This document shows, piece after piece, positions 23,401 through 29,861 of a DNA stretch of 32,960 nt. The translations under genes and the position numbers were made by a program. The DNA lies in contig MVCW01000003.1 of NCBI GenBank assembly GCA_002049895.1, positions 1-32,960 of the forward strand, written 5' to 3'. Origin of the DNA: Candidatus Omnitrophica bacterium 4484_171 (GTDB lineage: Bacteria; Omnitrophota; Gorgyraeia; Duberdicusellales; 4484-171). Numbering within the stretch: position 1 is the stretch's first letter; each line of letters starts with the position of its first letter. The notes beneath the pieces are model-generated. The model made no database searches, had not been told where the DNA came from, and was given only the letters and a program-made list of their open reading frames with translations.

Positions 23401-23899
23401 GATAGGGAATAATACGCGCATAATAAATTCTCTTGCCGCTGGGGTGTTGTTCTTCCTTGAAGAAAACACCGGGGGAACGCTGCAGTTGGCTTACGATAAC
23501 ACGCTCGTCGCCATTAATTATAAAAGAACCAGTATCTGTAATGAGCGGTATGTCACCAAGATAAATCTCTTGTTCTTTAATAGTCTTGGATAACTCAACT
23601 AACCTTAATCTGACCCTCAAAGATATGGCGTAGGTCTGAGAACGGCGCTTGCATTCTTCTATGCTATATCTTGGCCTGCTTAAATCGTAACTTAAAAATT
23701 CAAGGTTTAACCTGCCATCCGGGCTTACAATAGGAAACATTTCCTTGAATATTTCCTGAAGGCCGACACTTTTTCTTTTTTCAGGCACAACATTCATCTG
23801 AAGAAATTCTTCAAATGAACGGAATTGATGCTCTAAAAGATGCGGCATAGAAGAGGTACTTTTTATCCGGGAAAAAGTTTTTCTCTTAACCCATTTCAT
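20480..23899 (-). CDS. rpoB: DNA-directed RNA polymerase subunit beta
   Basis: [91 protein letters not shown]. Confidence 0.99.
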   Translation of the reverse strand: MKWVKRKTFSRIKSTSSMPHLLEHQFRSFEEFLQMNVVPEKRKSVGLQEIFKEMFPIVSPDGRLNLEFLSYDLSRPRYSIEECKRRSQTYAISLRVRLRLVELSKTIKEQEIYLGDIPLITDTGSFIINGDERVIVSQLQRSPGVFFKEEQHPSGKRIYYARIIPYRGYWLEFRCDIADTISAIVDRRKTFLATQILRMFGLSSNEDIYSRFSEKPYPEIVNTIRKDSTSNKEEAFLDFYKKMRPTEPVTLEAAKEVFRRMFRDNRRYDLGRVGRYMINKKLLLNTSLNKRVLDLDTVIEVIRNLLSVKAGEKNTDDIDHLSNRRVKLIGELLQHQVRVGLLRVERTFLERCSLISNNDFSIQHLINSRAFSSQIRDFFMRSPLSQFMDQTNPLAEITHKRRLSAMGPGGLSRERAGFEVRDVHPSHYGRICPIETPEGPNIGLLSSLTTYVKVNPLGFLITPYRRVEKGVVLDKIDYLPADEEENRIIAQVTPNIDDKGRIKDSWIYCRHKGKFPKVDPKKVEYMDVAPHQIVSISASIIPFLEHDDANRALMGSNMQRQGVPLLFTEEPLVATGLEEKVARDSGAVVIAKDSGVVTEVDSSHVKIGRINYKLKKFQRSNADTCVNQRPLVKKGDYVRKGTIIADGVATKNGEFALGKNLLVAFLPWRGYNFEDAIIINERLVKEDLLTSVHIERFEIESRETRLGNEEITRDIPNVSEETLKNLDENGIVRIGAEVMPDDILVGRVTPKTEKELSPEERLLRAIFGEKAAEVKDTSLRVPPGVNGVVIHVDVFQRKDRGRKSKKEKTEELRRLKEIEEYYREEIEIMKEDKAKRLASVLGKDSSRISSKDVEDNEEAREIVNIYEERLQELQMDRELEIAKIKKGDELPTGVLKQVVVFVAMKRKISAGDKLSGRHGNKGVISKILPEEDMPYLDDGTPVDVILNPLGVPSRMNVGQLLETHLGWAAHKLGIKIATPAFDGAKEDNIRALLREAGLPDDGKVFLRDGYTGRQFGQKATVGRMYVMKLIHMVEDKIHARAIGPYSLITQQPLGGKAQFGGQRFGEMEVWALEAYGAAFTLQEILTVKSDDVEGRTRIYEAIVRGEQKFSPSVPESFNVLMKELQGLCLDLKAEKESKA

Positions 23900-23958
23900 T
23901 TTTTCTCCTTATGATAGGCTTTAAGCTGCGGGTTTCATGCCATAAGCCACATAAATCG

Positions 23959-23983
23959 TGCAGCATGCGGCTGGCATCCTGCA
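23959..23983 (-). promoter_or_regulatory. Hairpin in the rplL-rpoB intergenic region
   Basis: TGCAG-c-ATGC-GGCTG-GCAT-c-CTGCA: 9 bp stem with one C/C mismatch and a 5-nt loop. Confidence 0.7.
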
Positions 23984-24038
23984 GCCATTAAACCACTAGT
24001 AATTCGCTAGAGTCTATCTTTATATTACTCTTCTATCT

Positions 24039-24416
24039 CTACTTAAGCTCTACTGTCGCCCCTGCTGTTTCAAGTTTCTTCTTTATTTCTTCAGCAACTT
24101 CCTTAGAAACATTTTCCTTAACCGCTTTGGGAGCAGAATCAACCAAAGCTTTCGCTTCTTTAAGGCCTAATTCAGTGATGGTACGTATCTCTTTTATTAC
24201 CGCTATCTTGTTGCTTCCCGAAGCAGAAAGAATAACGCTAAAAGATGTCTTCTCTTCTTCCTCCTCCTGGGGAGCAGCCCCGCCAGCTACTTGGGCAGCT
24301 ACTACAGGGGCGCTTGCCTTGACACCAAACTTATCTTCGCAAGCCTTTACCAATTCCGAAAGCTCTAATACTGTCATATCCTCAATCATCTTTAATACAT
24401 CATCTACTTTAGCCAT
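24039..24416 (-). CDS. rplL: 50S ribosomal protein L7/L12
   Basis: [19 protein letters not shown]...[34 protein letters not shown]. Confidence 0.98.
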   Translation of the reverse strand: MAKVDDVLKMIEDMTVLELSELVKACEDKFGVKASAPVVAAQVAGGAAPQEEEEEKTSFSVILSASGSNKIAVIKEIRTITELGLKEAKALVDSAPKAVKENVSKEVAEEIKKKLETAGATVELK

Positions 24417-24453
24417 AGCTACCTCCCATCAATCAAGATTTTTAAAATTATCA

Positions 24454-24516
24454 ATGTCTGCCTATGTTAAAACCAGGGCGGACATACAAAGTTAGCATTT
24501 TAAAACGTTAAATGCT
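24454..24516 (-). promoter_or_regulatory. Two consecutive hairpins in the rplJ-rplL intergenic region
   Basis: ATGTCTGCC (24454-24462) / GGCGGACAT (24477-24485), 9 bp with one wobble; AGCATTT (24494-24500) / AAATGCT (24510-24516), 7 bp. Confidence 0.75.
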
Positions 24517-24535
24517 CATTTTGCACTGAACATTG

Positions 24536-25093
24536 TTATTTATGGTCATCGACATTATCCTCCGCTATTGACTTCTTATTCTTTATTCCATCGATGAGGT
24601 ATAAAAACTTTACCAATATATTATTCAATGCTGCTACAAAACCTGATAATGGCGATGCTATGCCCATTACTGCCTGGGCAATAAGTATATCTTTTGGCGG
24701 CAGTTTTGATATTTTCTCCAATTCATCAAAACCTAACTGCTTCTCACCCAAAGCTGCTCCTTTTAACATAAACCCTTCGTTTTCTTTTGAAAAATCAAAC
24801 AATATCTTACATATCTTAACAATATTGTCATAATTGACGAACACAATGCCCGTAGAGCCGTCTATAAAGCTATCCATACTATCAACGGAAATACTATCCA
24901 ATGCTCTCTTGATTAATGAATTTCTAGATACAAAGATAGAAGAGCCTTCCTTCTTGAGAATATTGCGTAATATATTGAAATTGAAAGCGGAAACTTTATT
25001 AAAACTTACAAATATTCTCGCCTCAAGTTGAGACCAGCTGCTGGTTATTCTCTCAATAATTTTCTCGCGGTATAATATGCCTATCTTCTTCAT
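24536..25093 (-). CDS. rplJ: 50S ribosomal protein L10
   Basis: ARIFVSFNKVSAFNFNILRNILKKEGSSIFVSRNSLIKRAL; position between rplA and rplL. Confidence 0.93.
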   Translation of the reverse strand: MKKIGILYREKIIERITSSWSQLEARIFVSFNKVSAFNFNILRNILKKEGSSIFVSRNSLIKRALDSISVDSMDSFIDGSTGIVFVNYDNIVKICKILFDFSKENEGFMLKGAALGEKQLGFDELEKISKLPPKDILIAQAVMGIASPLSGFVAALNNILVKFLYLIDGIKNKKSIAEDNVDDHK

Positions 25094-25776
25094 GACAATA
25101 CTTTAATCTTTAAGGACGGACTCATAGTCGTAGATATATAGACGCTCTTTATAAGTTCCCCTTTAAGGCTTTGCGGCTTGGCTGCAATAAGGGCGTCAAG
25201 AAACACTTTTATATTTTCTACAAGATTATCTTTCGGGAACGATATTTTCCCCACCCCTACAGCAAGACAACCAAATTTATCCATACGAAATTCGATCTTG
25301 CCCGCTTTTGTTTCCTTTATTGCGCCAGACAGATCATCAGTTACCGTGCCGGTTTTAGGAGAAGGCATCATACCTCGGGGCCCCAAAATTTTCCCCAGTT
25401 TGCTTACAAAACGCATCATATGAGGAGTAGCTATGCAGGAATCAAATCCCAGCCAATTTTCTTTAGATATTTTATCTATCAGGTCCTGACCGCCGACAAA
25501 ATCAGCGCCAGCGTCTTTTGCAGCTTGCTCCTTTTCTGACTCACAAAATACTAAAACGCGGATATTCCTCCCCGTGCCAAAAGGCAAAACAACAGAACTT
25601 CTTATCATCTGGTCTGATTTCTTGGGATCAGCGCCAAGAGTGCAGCTTATCTCAACAGTCTCGTCAAATTTAACATGCGGCATGTTTTTTAATACATCTA
25701 CGGCCTCATCTATTGAGTATACCTTTTCTTCTTCTACCATAGCCTGCGCTTTTTTATACCGTTTGCTGACTTTCAT
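25090..25776 (-). CDS. rplA: 50S ribosomal protein L1
   Basis: [34 protein letters not shown]...[14 protein letters not shown]. Confidence 0.98.
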   Translation of the reverse strand: MKVSKRYKKAQAMVEEEKVYSIDEAVDVLKNMPHVKFDETVEISCTLGADPKKSDQMIRSSVVLPFGTGRNIRVLVFCESEKEQAAKDAGADFVGGQDLIDKISKENWLGFDSCIATPHMMRFVSKLGKILGPRGMMPSPKTGTVTDDLSGAIKETKAGKIEFRMDKFGCLAVGVGKISFPKDNLVENIKVFLDALIAAKPQSLKGELIKSVYISTTMSPSLKIKVLS

Positions 25777-26210
25777 CTCTTCACCTTTATGCCCATACTC
25801 CTGGCAGTACCCTCAATAATACGTATTGCGCTTTCTAAATTTACAGTATTTAAATCTTCCATCTTCTCTCTGGCAATTTGTGATACCTGCTCTATCGTAA
25901 CCTCACCTATAATCTCTTTGCCTGTCATTCCGGAAGCTTTCGCCAAATTAGCAGCTCTTTTAAGAAGAACAGATGCCGGGGGGCTCTTAATAACGAAATC
26001 AAAGCTCTTGTCTTGATACACATTTATAATTACCGGCAGGATTATCCCTTCTTTATTTTTTGTTGCATCATTAAACGCCTTACAGAACTGCATAATATTT
26101 ACACCATGCTGCCCTAAGGCCGGGCCGACTGGAGGCGCAGGATTAGCACTTCCGGCAGGAATCTGTAACTTAATCAGAGATACCGGTTTTTTCTTTTTTT
26201 TCTTAGCCAT
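25773..26210 (-). CDS. rplK: 50S ribosomal protein L11
   Basis: [35 protein letters not shown]...[12 protein letters not shown]. Confidence 0.98.
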   Translation of the reverse strand: MAKKKKKKPVSLIKLQIPAGSANPAPPVGPALGQHGVNIMQFCKAFNDATKNKEGIILPVIINVYQDKSFDFVIKSPPASVLLKRAANLAKASGMTGKEIIGEVTIEQVSQIAREKMEDLNTVNLESAIRIIEGTARSMGIKVKR

Positions 26211-26227
26211 TACTCACTTCGTTCATC

Positions 26228-26270
26228 ACGCAGATTAGCGCAGAAGAAAAACAGATTAACACAGATATTG
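26228..26270 (+). repeat. Dispersed AT-rich repeat (CAGATTAGCGCAGAA...ACAGATTAACACAGATATTG) inside the operon
   Basis: 15-bp exact match CAGATTAGCGCAGAA at 26231-26245 and 28922-28936, followed by related sequence in both. Confidence 0.8.
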
Positions 26271-26279
26271 TCTGTATCT

Positions 26280-26807
26280 TCATATTTTTTCTACCTGCCA
26301 TAATTCAAGCTCTACGGGCGTAGTCCTTCCAAATATCGTAACACTTACTTTAAGCTTACCTTTTGGAAGATTAACTTCTTCCACCACTCCATTAAAATTT
26401 ACAAATGGACCCTCTACTACACGTACATTCTCTCCTTTCTCAAAACTTACTTTAGGAGAAGGCCTGGCTTTGGTTTCTTCGGCCCTGGCAAGAATCCTTT
26501 CGACTTCTTCTTCAGAAAGAGGCGTTGGGGTCCTCGCAGGCCCGATAAACGTTGCAATCCCGGGAGTTTTCTTGACAAAAATCCATGTGGCGTCATTCAA
26601 TTCCATATGAACCAATATATATCCCGGGAAAAACTTCCTTTCCAGCATTCTCTTTTTTCCGAGACGCACTTCTGTAATCTGCTCTTTTGGTATTATCACT
26701 TTATCAACAGCTTCCTGCATCCCAAAAGCTTCTACTCTAGCTTCCAAATTGGCTTTGGCTTTTTCTTCAACCCCGCTTAAAGTATGTAATATATACCACT
26801 TTTTCAT
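26280..26807 (-). CDS. nusG: Transcription termination/antitermination protein NusG
   Basis: MKKWYILHTLSGVEEKAKANLE...FPGYILVHMELND...VEGPFVNFNGVVEEVN (KOW). Confidence 0.98.
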   Translation of the reverse strand: MKKWYILHTLSGVEEKAKANLEARVEAFGMQEAVDKVIIPKEQITEVRLGKKRMLERKFFPGYILVHMELNDATWIFVKKTPGIATFIGPARTPTPLSEEEVERILARAEETKARPSPKVSFEKGENVRVVEGPFVNFNGVVEEVNLPKGKLKVSVTIFGRTTPVELELWQVEKI

Positions 26808-26821
26808 TTGTACTGCAATTT

Positions 26822-27034
26822 TTACCTCAATATAGAACGCATAATTCTAGAAAGGCCAATATCTATTAAGGCTATATAAATGGTTAAAAAAGCAGACCCC
26901 GCCAACACCACTACCGTAGCAACAATAAGCTCTTCTTTCGTAGACCAGCTTACTTTTTTAAGCTCTGCCCGAACTTCTTTAAGAAATTTAACTGTTGAAG
27001 CGGGAAGTCTGATTATATTGCCTATTAGTCCCAT
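26822..27034 (-). CDS. secE: Preprotein translocase subunit SecE
   Basis: FLKEVRAELKKVSWSTKEELIVATVVVLAGSAF, single TM; adjacent to nusG. Confidence 0.95.
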   Translation of the reverse strand: MGLIGNIIRLPASTVKFLKEVRAELKKVSWSTKEELIVATVVVLAGSAFLTIYIALIDIGLSRIMRSILR

Positions 27035-27135
27035 ACTAAAGATACTTCCTGCGCCTTTGAAATAAAGGTTGTTTTAATAACAACATCCAATGCCGCCCTT
27101 ATGAGACAGCGGCTTGCTCCAATTTATCTCTTTTA

Positions 27136-27209
27136 CAGGTGAGGCAGGAGTTGAACCTGCAACCCCCGGTTTTGGAGACCGGTGCTCTAGCCAATTGAGC
27201 TACTCACCT
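27136..27209 (-). tRNA. tRNA-Trp (CCA anticodon)
   Basis: Acceptor AGGTGAG/CTCACCT; anticodon stem-loop CCGGT-CTCCAAA-ACCGG; T arm GCAGGTTCAACTCCTGC; 3' CCA not encoded. Confidence 0.96.
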
Positions 27210-27219
27210 AACTCTCCTG

Positions 27220-27372
27220 TTAAGGTTTCGTTTCTTTATGCTGAGAATGTTTTCTGCAAAACCGACAAAATTTAGTTACAACAAATTTACCAGAGTGTTT
27301 ACGTTTATTCTTGGTAATATAATAATTCTTTCTCTTGCAATCGCTACACTGTAATGCAATTAATTCACGCAT
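27220..27372 (-). CDS. rpmG: 50S ribosomal protein L33, zinc-binding (C+) type
   Basis: MRELIALQCSDCKRKNYYITKNKRKHSGKFVVTKFCRFCRKHSQHKETKP* (50 aa), read manually; below ORF track cutoff. Confidence 0.96.
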   Translation of the reverse strand: MRELIALQCSDCKRKNYYITKNKRKHSGKFVVTKFCRFCRKHSQHKETKP

Positions 27373-27473
27373 AATAAGTTATAAAACATAGAAAGGATAA
27401 TTCTCTTTGAAAAGACTAAAAAATCCCCTTTCCACTTTTGTGGCTTTTAAAATCTTATTCTTACCCTCTTTTT

Positions 27474-27546
27474 AGCCCACGACCGGAATTGAACCGGTGA
27501 CCACCTCCTTACCAAGGAGGTGCTCTACCGTCTGAGCTACGTGGGC
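27474..27546 (-). tRNA. tRNA-Thr (GGT anticodon)
   Basis: Acceptor GCCCACG/CGTGGGC; anticodon stem-loop CCTCC-TTGGTAA-GGAGG; T arm ACCGGTTCAATTCCGGT; 3' CCA not encoded. Confidence 0.96.
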
Positions 27547-27558
27547 ACAGGAAAAAAG

Positions 27559-27586
27559 ATATTACTATAAAAATATTTTTTGTCAA
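27559..27586 (-). promoter_or_regulatory. Near-consensus sigma70-type promoter for tRNA-Thr and the downstream cluster
   Basis: TTGACA (27581-27586) - 16-bp spacer - TAATAT (27559-27564), about 12 bp upstream of mature tRNA-Thr. Confidence 0.85.
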
Positions 27587-27651
27587 GGAAAAAATGCCCT
27601 TTAACAAAATAAATTCCCTCTTGCAAATCTTATGCTCATTAAAATGAACAG

Positions 27652-27682
27652 TTAACCCAGATAATGCAGTTGGCATTATTTG
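27652..27682 (+). repeat. 31-bp hairpin repeat, copy A
   Basis: TTAACCCAGATAATGCAGTTGGCATTATTTG; 28/31 identical to copy B at 28948-28978. Confidence 0.88.
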
Positions 27683-27773
27683 GACTGAAAGGAAACAATA
27701 TCATCCATTACATGCTGAGAAATAAAATAAAATTATTTATTTAATGCAGTAAATCCTTCCCTGCCAAACTATT

Positions 27774-28373
27774 TTATACGGATAATTCTTTCTTGTTCAA
27801 AAGGTTTTTTATGTTCTTTTTATGCCTTACGATAATAAGAACAAACATTATGAAAGAGGCTATCTTAAAATCATTTGCAAGAAAAAACAACGTCGCGATG
27901 AAAAAGGAAGATGCCGCAACGATAGACGCCAAAGAAACTTTCTTGTATATTAAAAAAACAATAATCCAGGTTGTTATAGCTGCACATACAGGTACAATCA
28001 AAAGAGAATATTTAAAACATAACCCAAAAAGAACGCCGATGCTGACAGCAACACCTTTGCCGCCTTTAAAAAACAAGAAAATGCTCCAGTTATGTCCTGC
28101 TACCGCCGCCAGCGCCATAGCAATGTAAATACGGCTGGGGTAATCAGGATACAAATTGAACACAACAACAATCGGCAGCATGCCTTTTAGAAAATCTAAA
28201 AGAAAAACAATAAAACCCCATTTTTTGCCCACAACACGGGCAACATTTGTAGCACCTATATTCCCTGAGCCAAATTTTCTTATGTCAATACCCTTAACGA
28301 CATGAGCTGTTATGAAGCCGAAAGGAATACTGCCTAAAATATAGCTAATTACCAGAATTAATGTTTGAGGCAT
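27774..28373 (-). CDS. plsY: Glycerol-3-phosphate acyltransferase PlsY
   Basis: YILGSIPFGFITAHVVKGIDIRKFGSGNIGATNVARVVGKKWG; GHNWSIFLFFKGGKGVAVSIG. Confidence 0.97.
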   Translation of the reverse strand: MPQTLILVISYILGSIPFGFITAHVVKGIDIRKFGSGNIGATNVARVVGKKWGFIVFLLDFLKGMLPIVVVFNLYPDYPSRIYIAMALAAVAGHNWSIFLFFKGGKGVAVSIGVLFGLCFKYSLLIVPVCAAITTWIIVFLIYKKVSLASIVAASSFFIATLFFLANDFKIASFIMFVLIIVRHKKNIKNLLNKKELSV

Positions 28374-28902
28374 TTATAGACCGAACTCCTCTTTTTATAT
28401 ATCCTACACCGGAAATAATAGTAAACAGTACCGCCACACACCCAATAACATACGAAAAAACAAAACCCGATAAAACACTTATTATTGCCGCCATTTGGAA
28501 AAACGTAGTAAGCTTGCCCCACACAGAAGGCAAAATAACAATTTCTATCTTAAGAAAGTTCAATATAAACACTCCTATAAGAATGATAATGTCTCTGCTA
28601 ACCACTATAAGCACAACCCACCATGGAAGGAGAGGAAATTTCAAGAAATACAAAGAAACAAAAGCGGTTATAAGCAGCATCTTATCAGCTAAAGGGTCAA
28701 TTACCTTGCCTATTTCTGACTTTTCTTTCTTTATTCTCGCGGCTAAACCATCAAAAAAGTCGGTAAGCACAGCGATAATAAATATACCAAGAGCAATATA
28801 CCTTGAATAATCCAGGCCAAAACGTTTATAAACAATAAGAAAAGACACAAAAAACGGTATAAGCAATATTCTTATAATCGAAACTTTATCAGCTAAACTC
28901 AT
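28345..28902 (-). CDS. pgsA: CDP-diacylglycerol--glycerol-3-phosphate 3-phosphatidyltransferase
   Basis: CDP-alcohol phosphotransferase motif DFFDGLAARIKKEKSEIGKVIDPLADK. Confidence 0.92.
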   Translation of the reverse strand: MSLADKVSIIRILLIPFFVSFLIVYKRFGLDYSRYIALGIFIIAVLTDFFDGLAARIKKEKSEIGKVIDPLADKMLLITAFVSLYFLKFPLLPWWVVLIVVSRDIIILIGVFILNFLKIEIVILPSVWGKLTTFFQMAAIISVLSGFVFSYVIGCVAVLFTIISGVGYIKRGVRSINASNINSGN

Positions 28903-28919
28903 GACTTTACTCTTTAGAA

Positions 28920-28978
28920 TACAGATTAGCGCAGAAATATATACTGATTAACCCAAATAATGCGGTTAGCATTATTTG
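28920..28978 (+). repeat. Dispersed AT-rich repeat ending in 31-bp hairpin repeat, copy B
   Basis: CAGATTAGCGCAGAA..., then perfect 10-bp stem CAAATAATGC-GGTTA-GCATTATTTG (28954-28978). Confidence 0.88.
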
Positions 28979-28985
28979 CCCGCTT

Positions 28986-29000
28986 GTGCCCGTAAGGGTA
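28986..29000 (+). repeat. GTGCCCGTAAGGGTA mini-hairpin repeat, copy 4
   Basis: Same motif as at 11569-11582 (inverted) and 11709-11740. Confidence 0.75.
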
Positions 29001-29019
29001 TAAGGGTAAAAGGCCGGGG

Positions 29020-29132
29020 TTACCTAGGGGGAAATGCTGTGTACTCTTTAGTACAACCGCTGTTTAATGCAACCGTTTAGGCTGCCGGGCATTATGAGCA
29101 TTTTGCGGTCTCAACAGCATTTTCCCGGTTAA
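29020..29132. repeat. Nested foldback element between lepB and pgsA (MITE-like or structured RNA)
   Basis: GGGAAATGCTGT (29029-29040) / ACAGCATTTTCCC (29114-29126); inside it ACCGC (29056) / GCGGT (29105), TAATGC (29065) / GCATTA (29089), and local hairpin GTAC-TCTTTA-GTAC (29041-29054). Confidence 0.75.
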
Positions 29133-29206
29133 CACAGATAATTAGTACGCATCACGCTATTGCATCTTCACCTCTTTTGTCCCGCATATATCCTAATATC
29201 TATCCG

Positions 29207-29824
29207 CTATTCTATCATGCCTATCCTATTGGGAGGCCACCATATAAAAATTGCTTTCCCCACAATATGCTCATCATCAGCAAAGCCCCAGAACCTGCTA
29301 TCCAGAGAGTTCTTTGAATTATCTCCTAGAAAGAAATATTTACCGGCAGGAACCGTAATCACACCTTGCCCATAAGGACCGACATTGATATAGCCGTTCT
29401 TAGCTATAACAGGATCTACAACGATTTTACCATTAACTTTGACATTGCCGTTTTCTATCTCTATGCGGTCTCCCCCTAAACCAATGAGCCTCTTAATATA
29501 TACTTTTCTTTTAAAAAAGAAATTGTTTACCTCCTGAGGGGGAACAAAAACTATCACTTCACCCCGCCTTGGTTTTCTTATCCCGGGAAGACGCGCCTTT
29601 GTAAAAGGAATAAGCGGCCCATACACAAGCTTACTGACGAATATCCTGTCTCCCGGCTTAAGAGTGGGTATCATTGAACCCGTTGGTATCTTATATACTT
29701 GAAAGAAAAAAGTCCTTATGAAAATTACCAAGAGTCCGGCAATGACCGCAGACTCAACCCACTCTCTCAGGGCGCTTTTCTTTCTAATATGTTTACCTTT
29801 TATTTCCCGGCCCTCTTTAACCAT
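29207..29824 (-). CDS. lepB: Signal peptidase I
   Basis: N-terminal TM then IPTGSMIPTLKPGDRIFVSK (catalytic Ser), KRLIGLGGDRIEI (catalytic Lys), FLGDNSKNSLDSRFWG. Confidence 0.97.
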   Translation of the reverse strand: MVKEGREIKGKHIRKKSALREWVESAVIAGLLVIFIRTFFFQVYKIPTGSMIPTLKPGDRIFVSKLVYGPLIPFTKARLPGIRKPRRGEVIVFVPPQEVNNFFFKRKVYIKRLIGLGGDRIEIENGNVKVNGKIVVDPVIAKNGYINVGPYGQGVITVPAGKYFFLGDNSKNSLDSRFWGFADDEHIVGKAIFIWWPPNRIGMIE

Positions 29825-29861
29825 AATCCCAGCCTTCCTTTAATAAATATTTTGTCAAAGA

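Noticed and set aside
27652-27682. Intrinsic terminator for plsY
   Set aside because: The hairpin is not followed by a U-tract in the plsY direction, and its near-copy occurs at a different locus, so a repeat is the better call.
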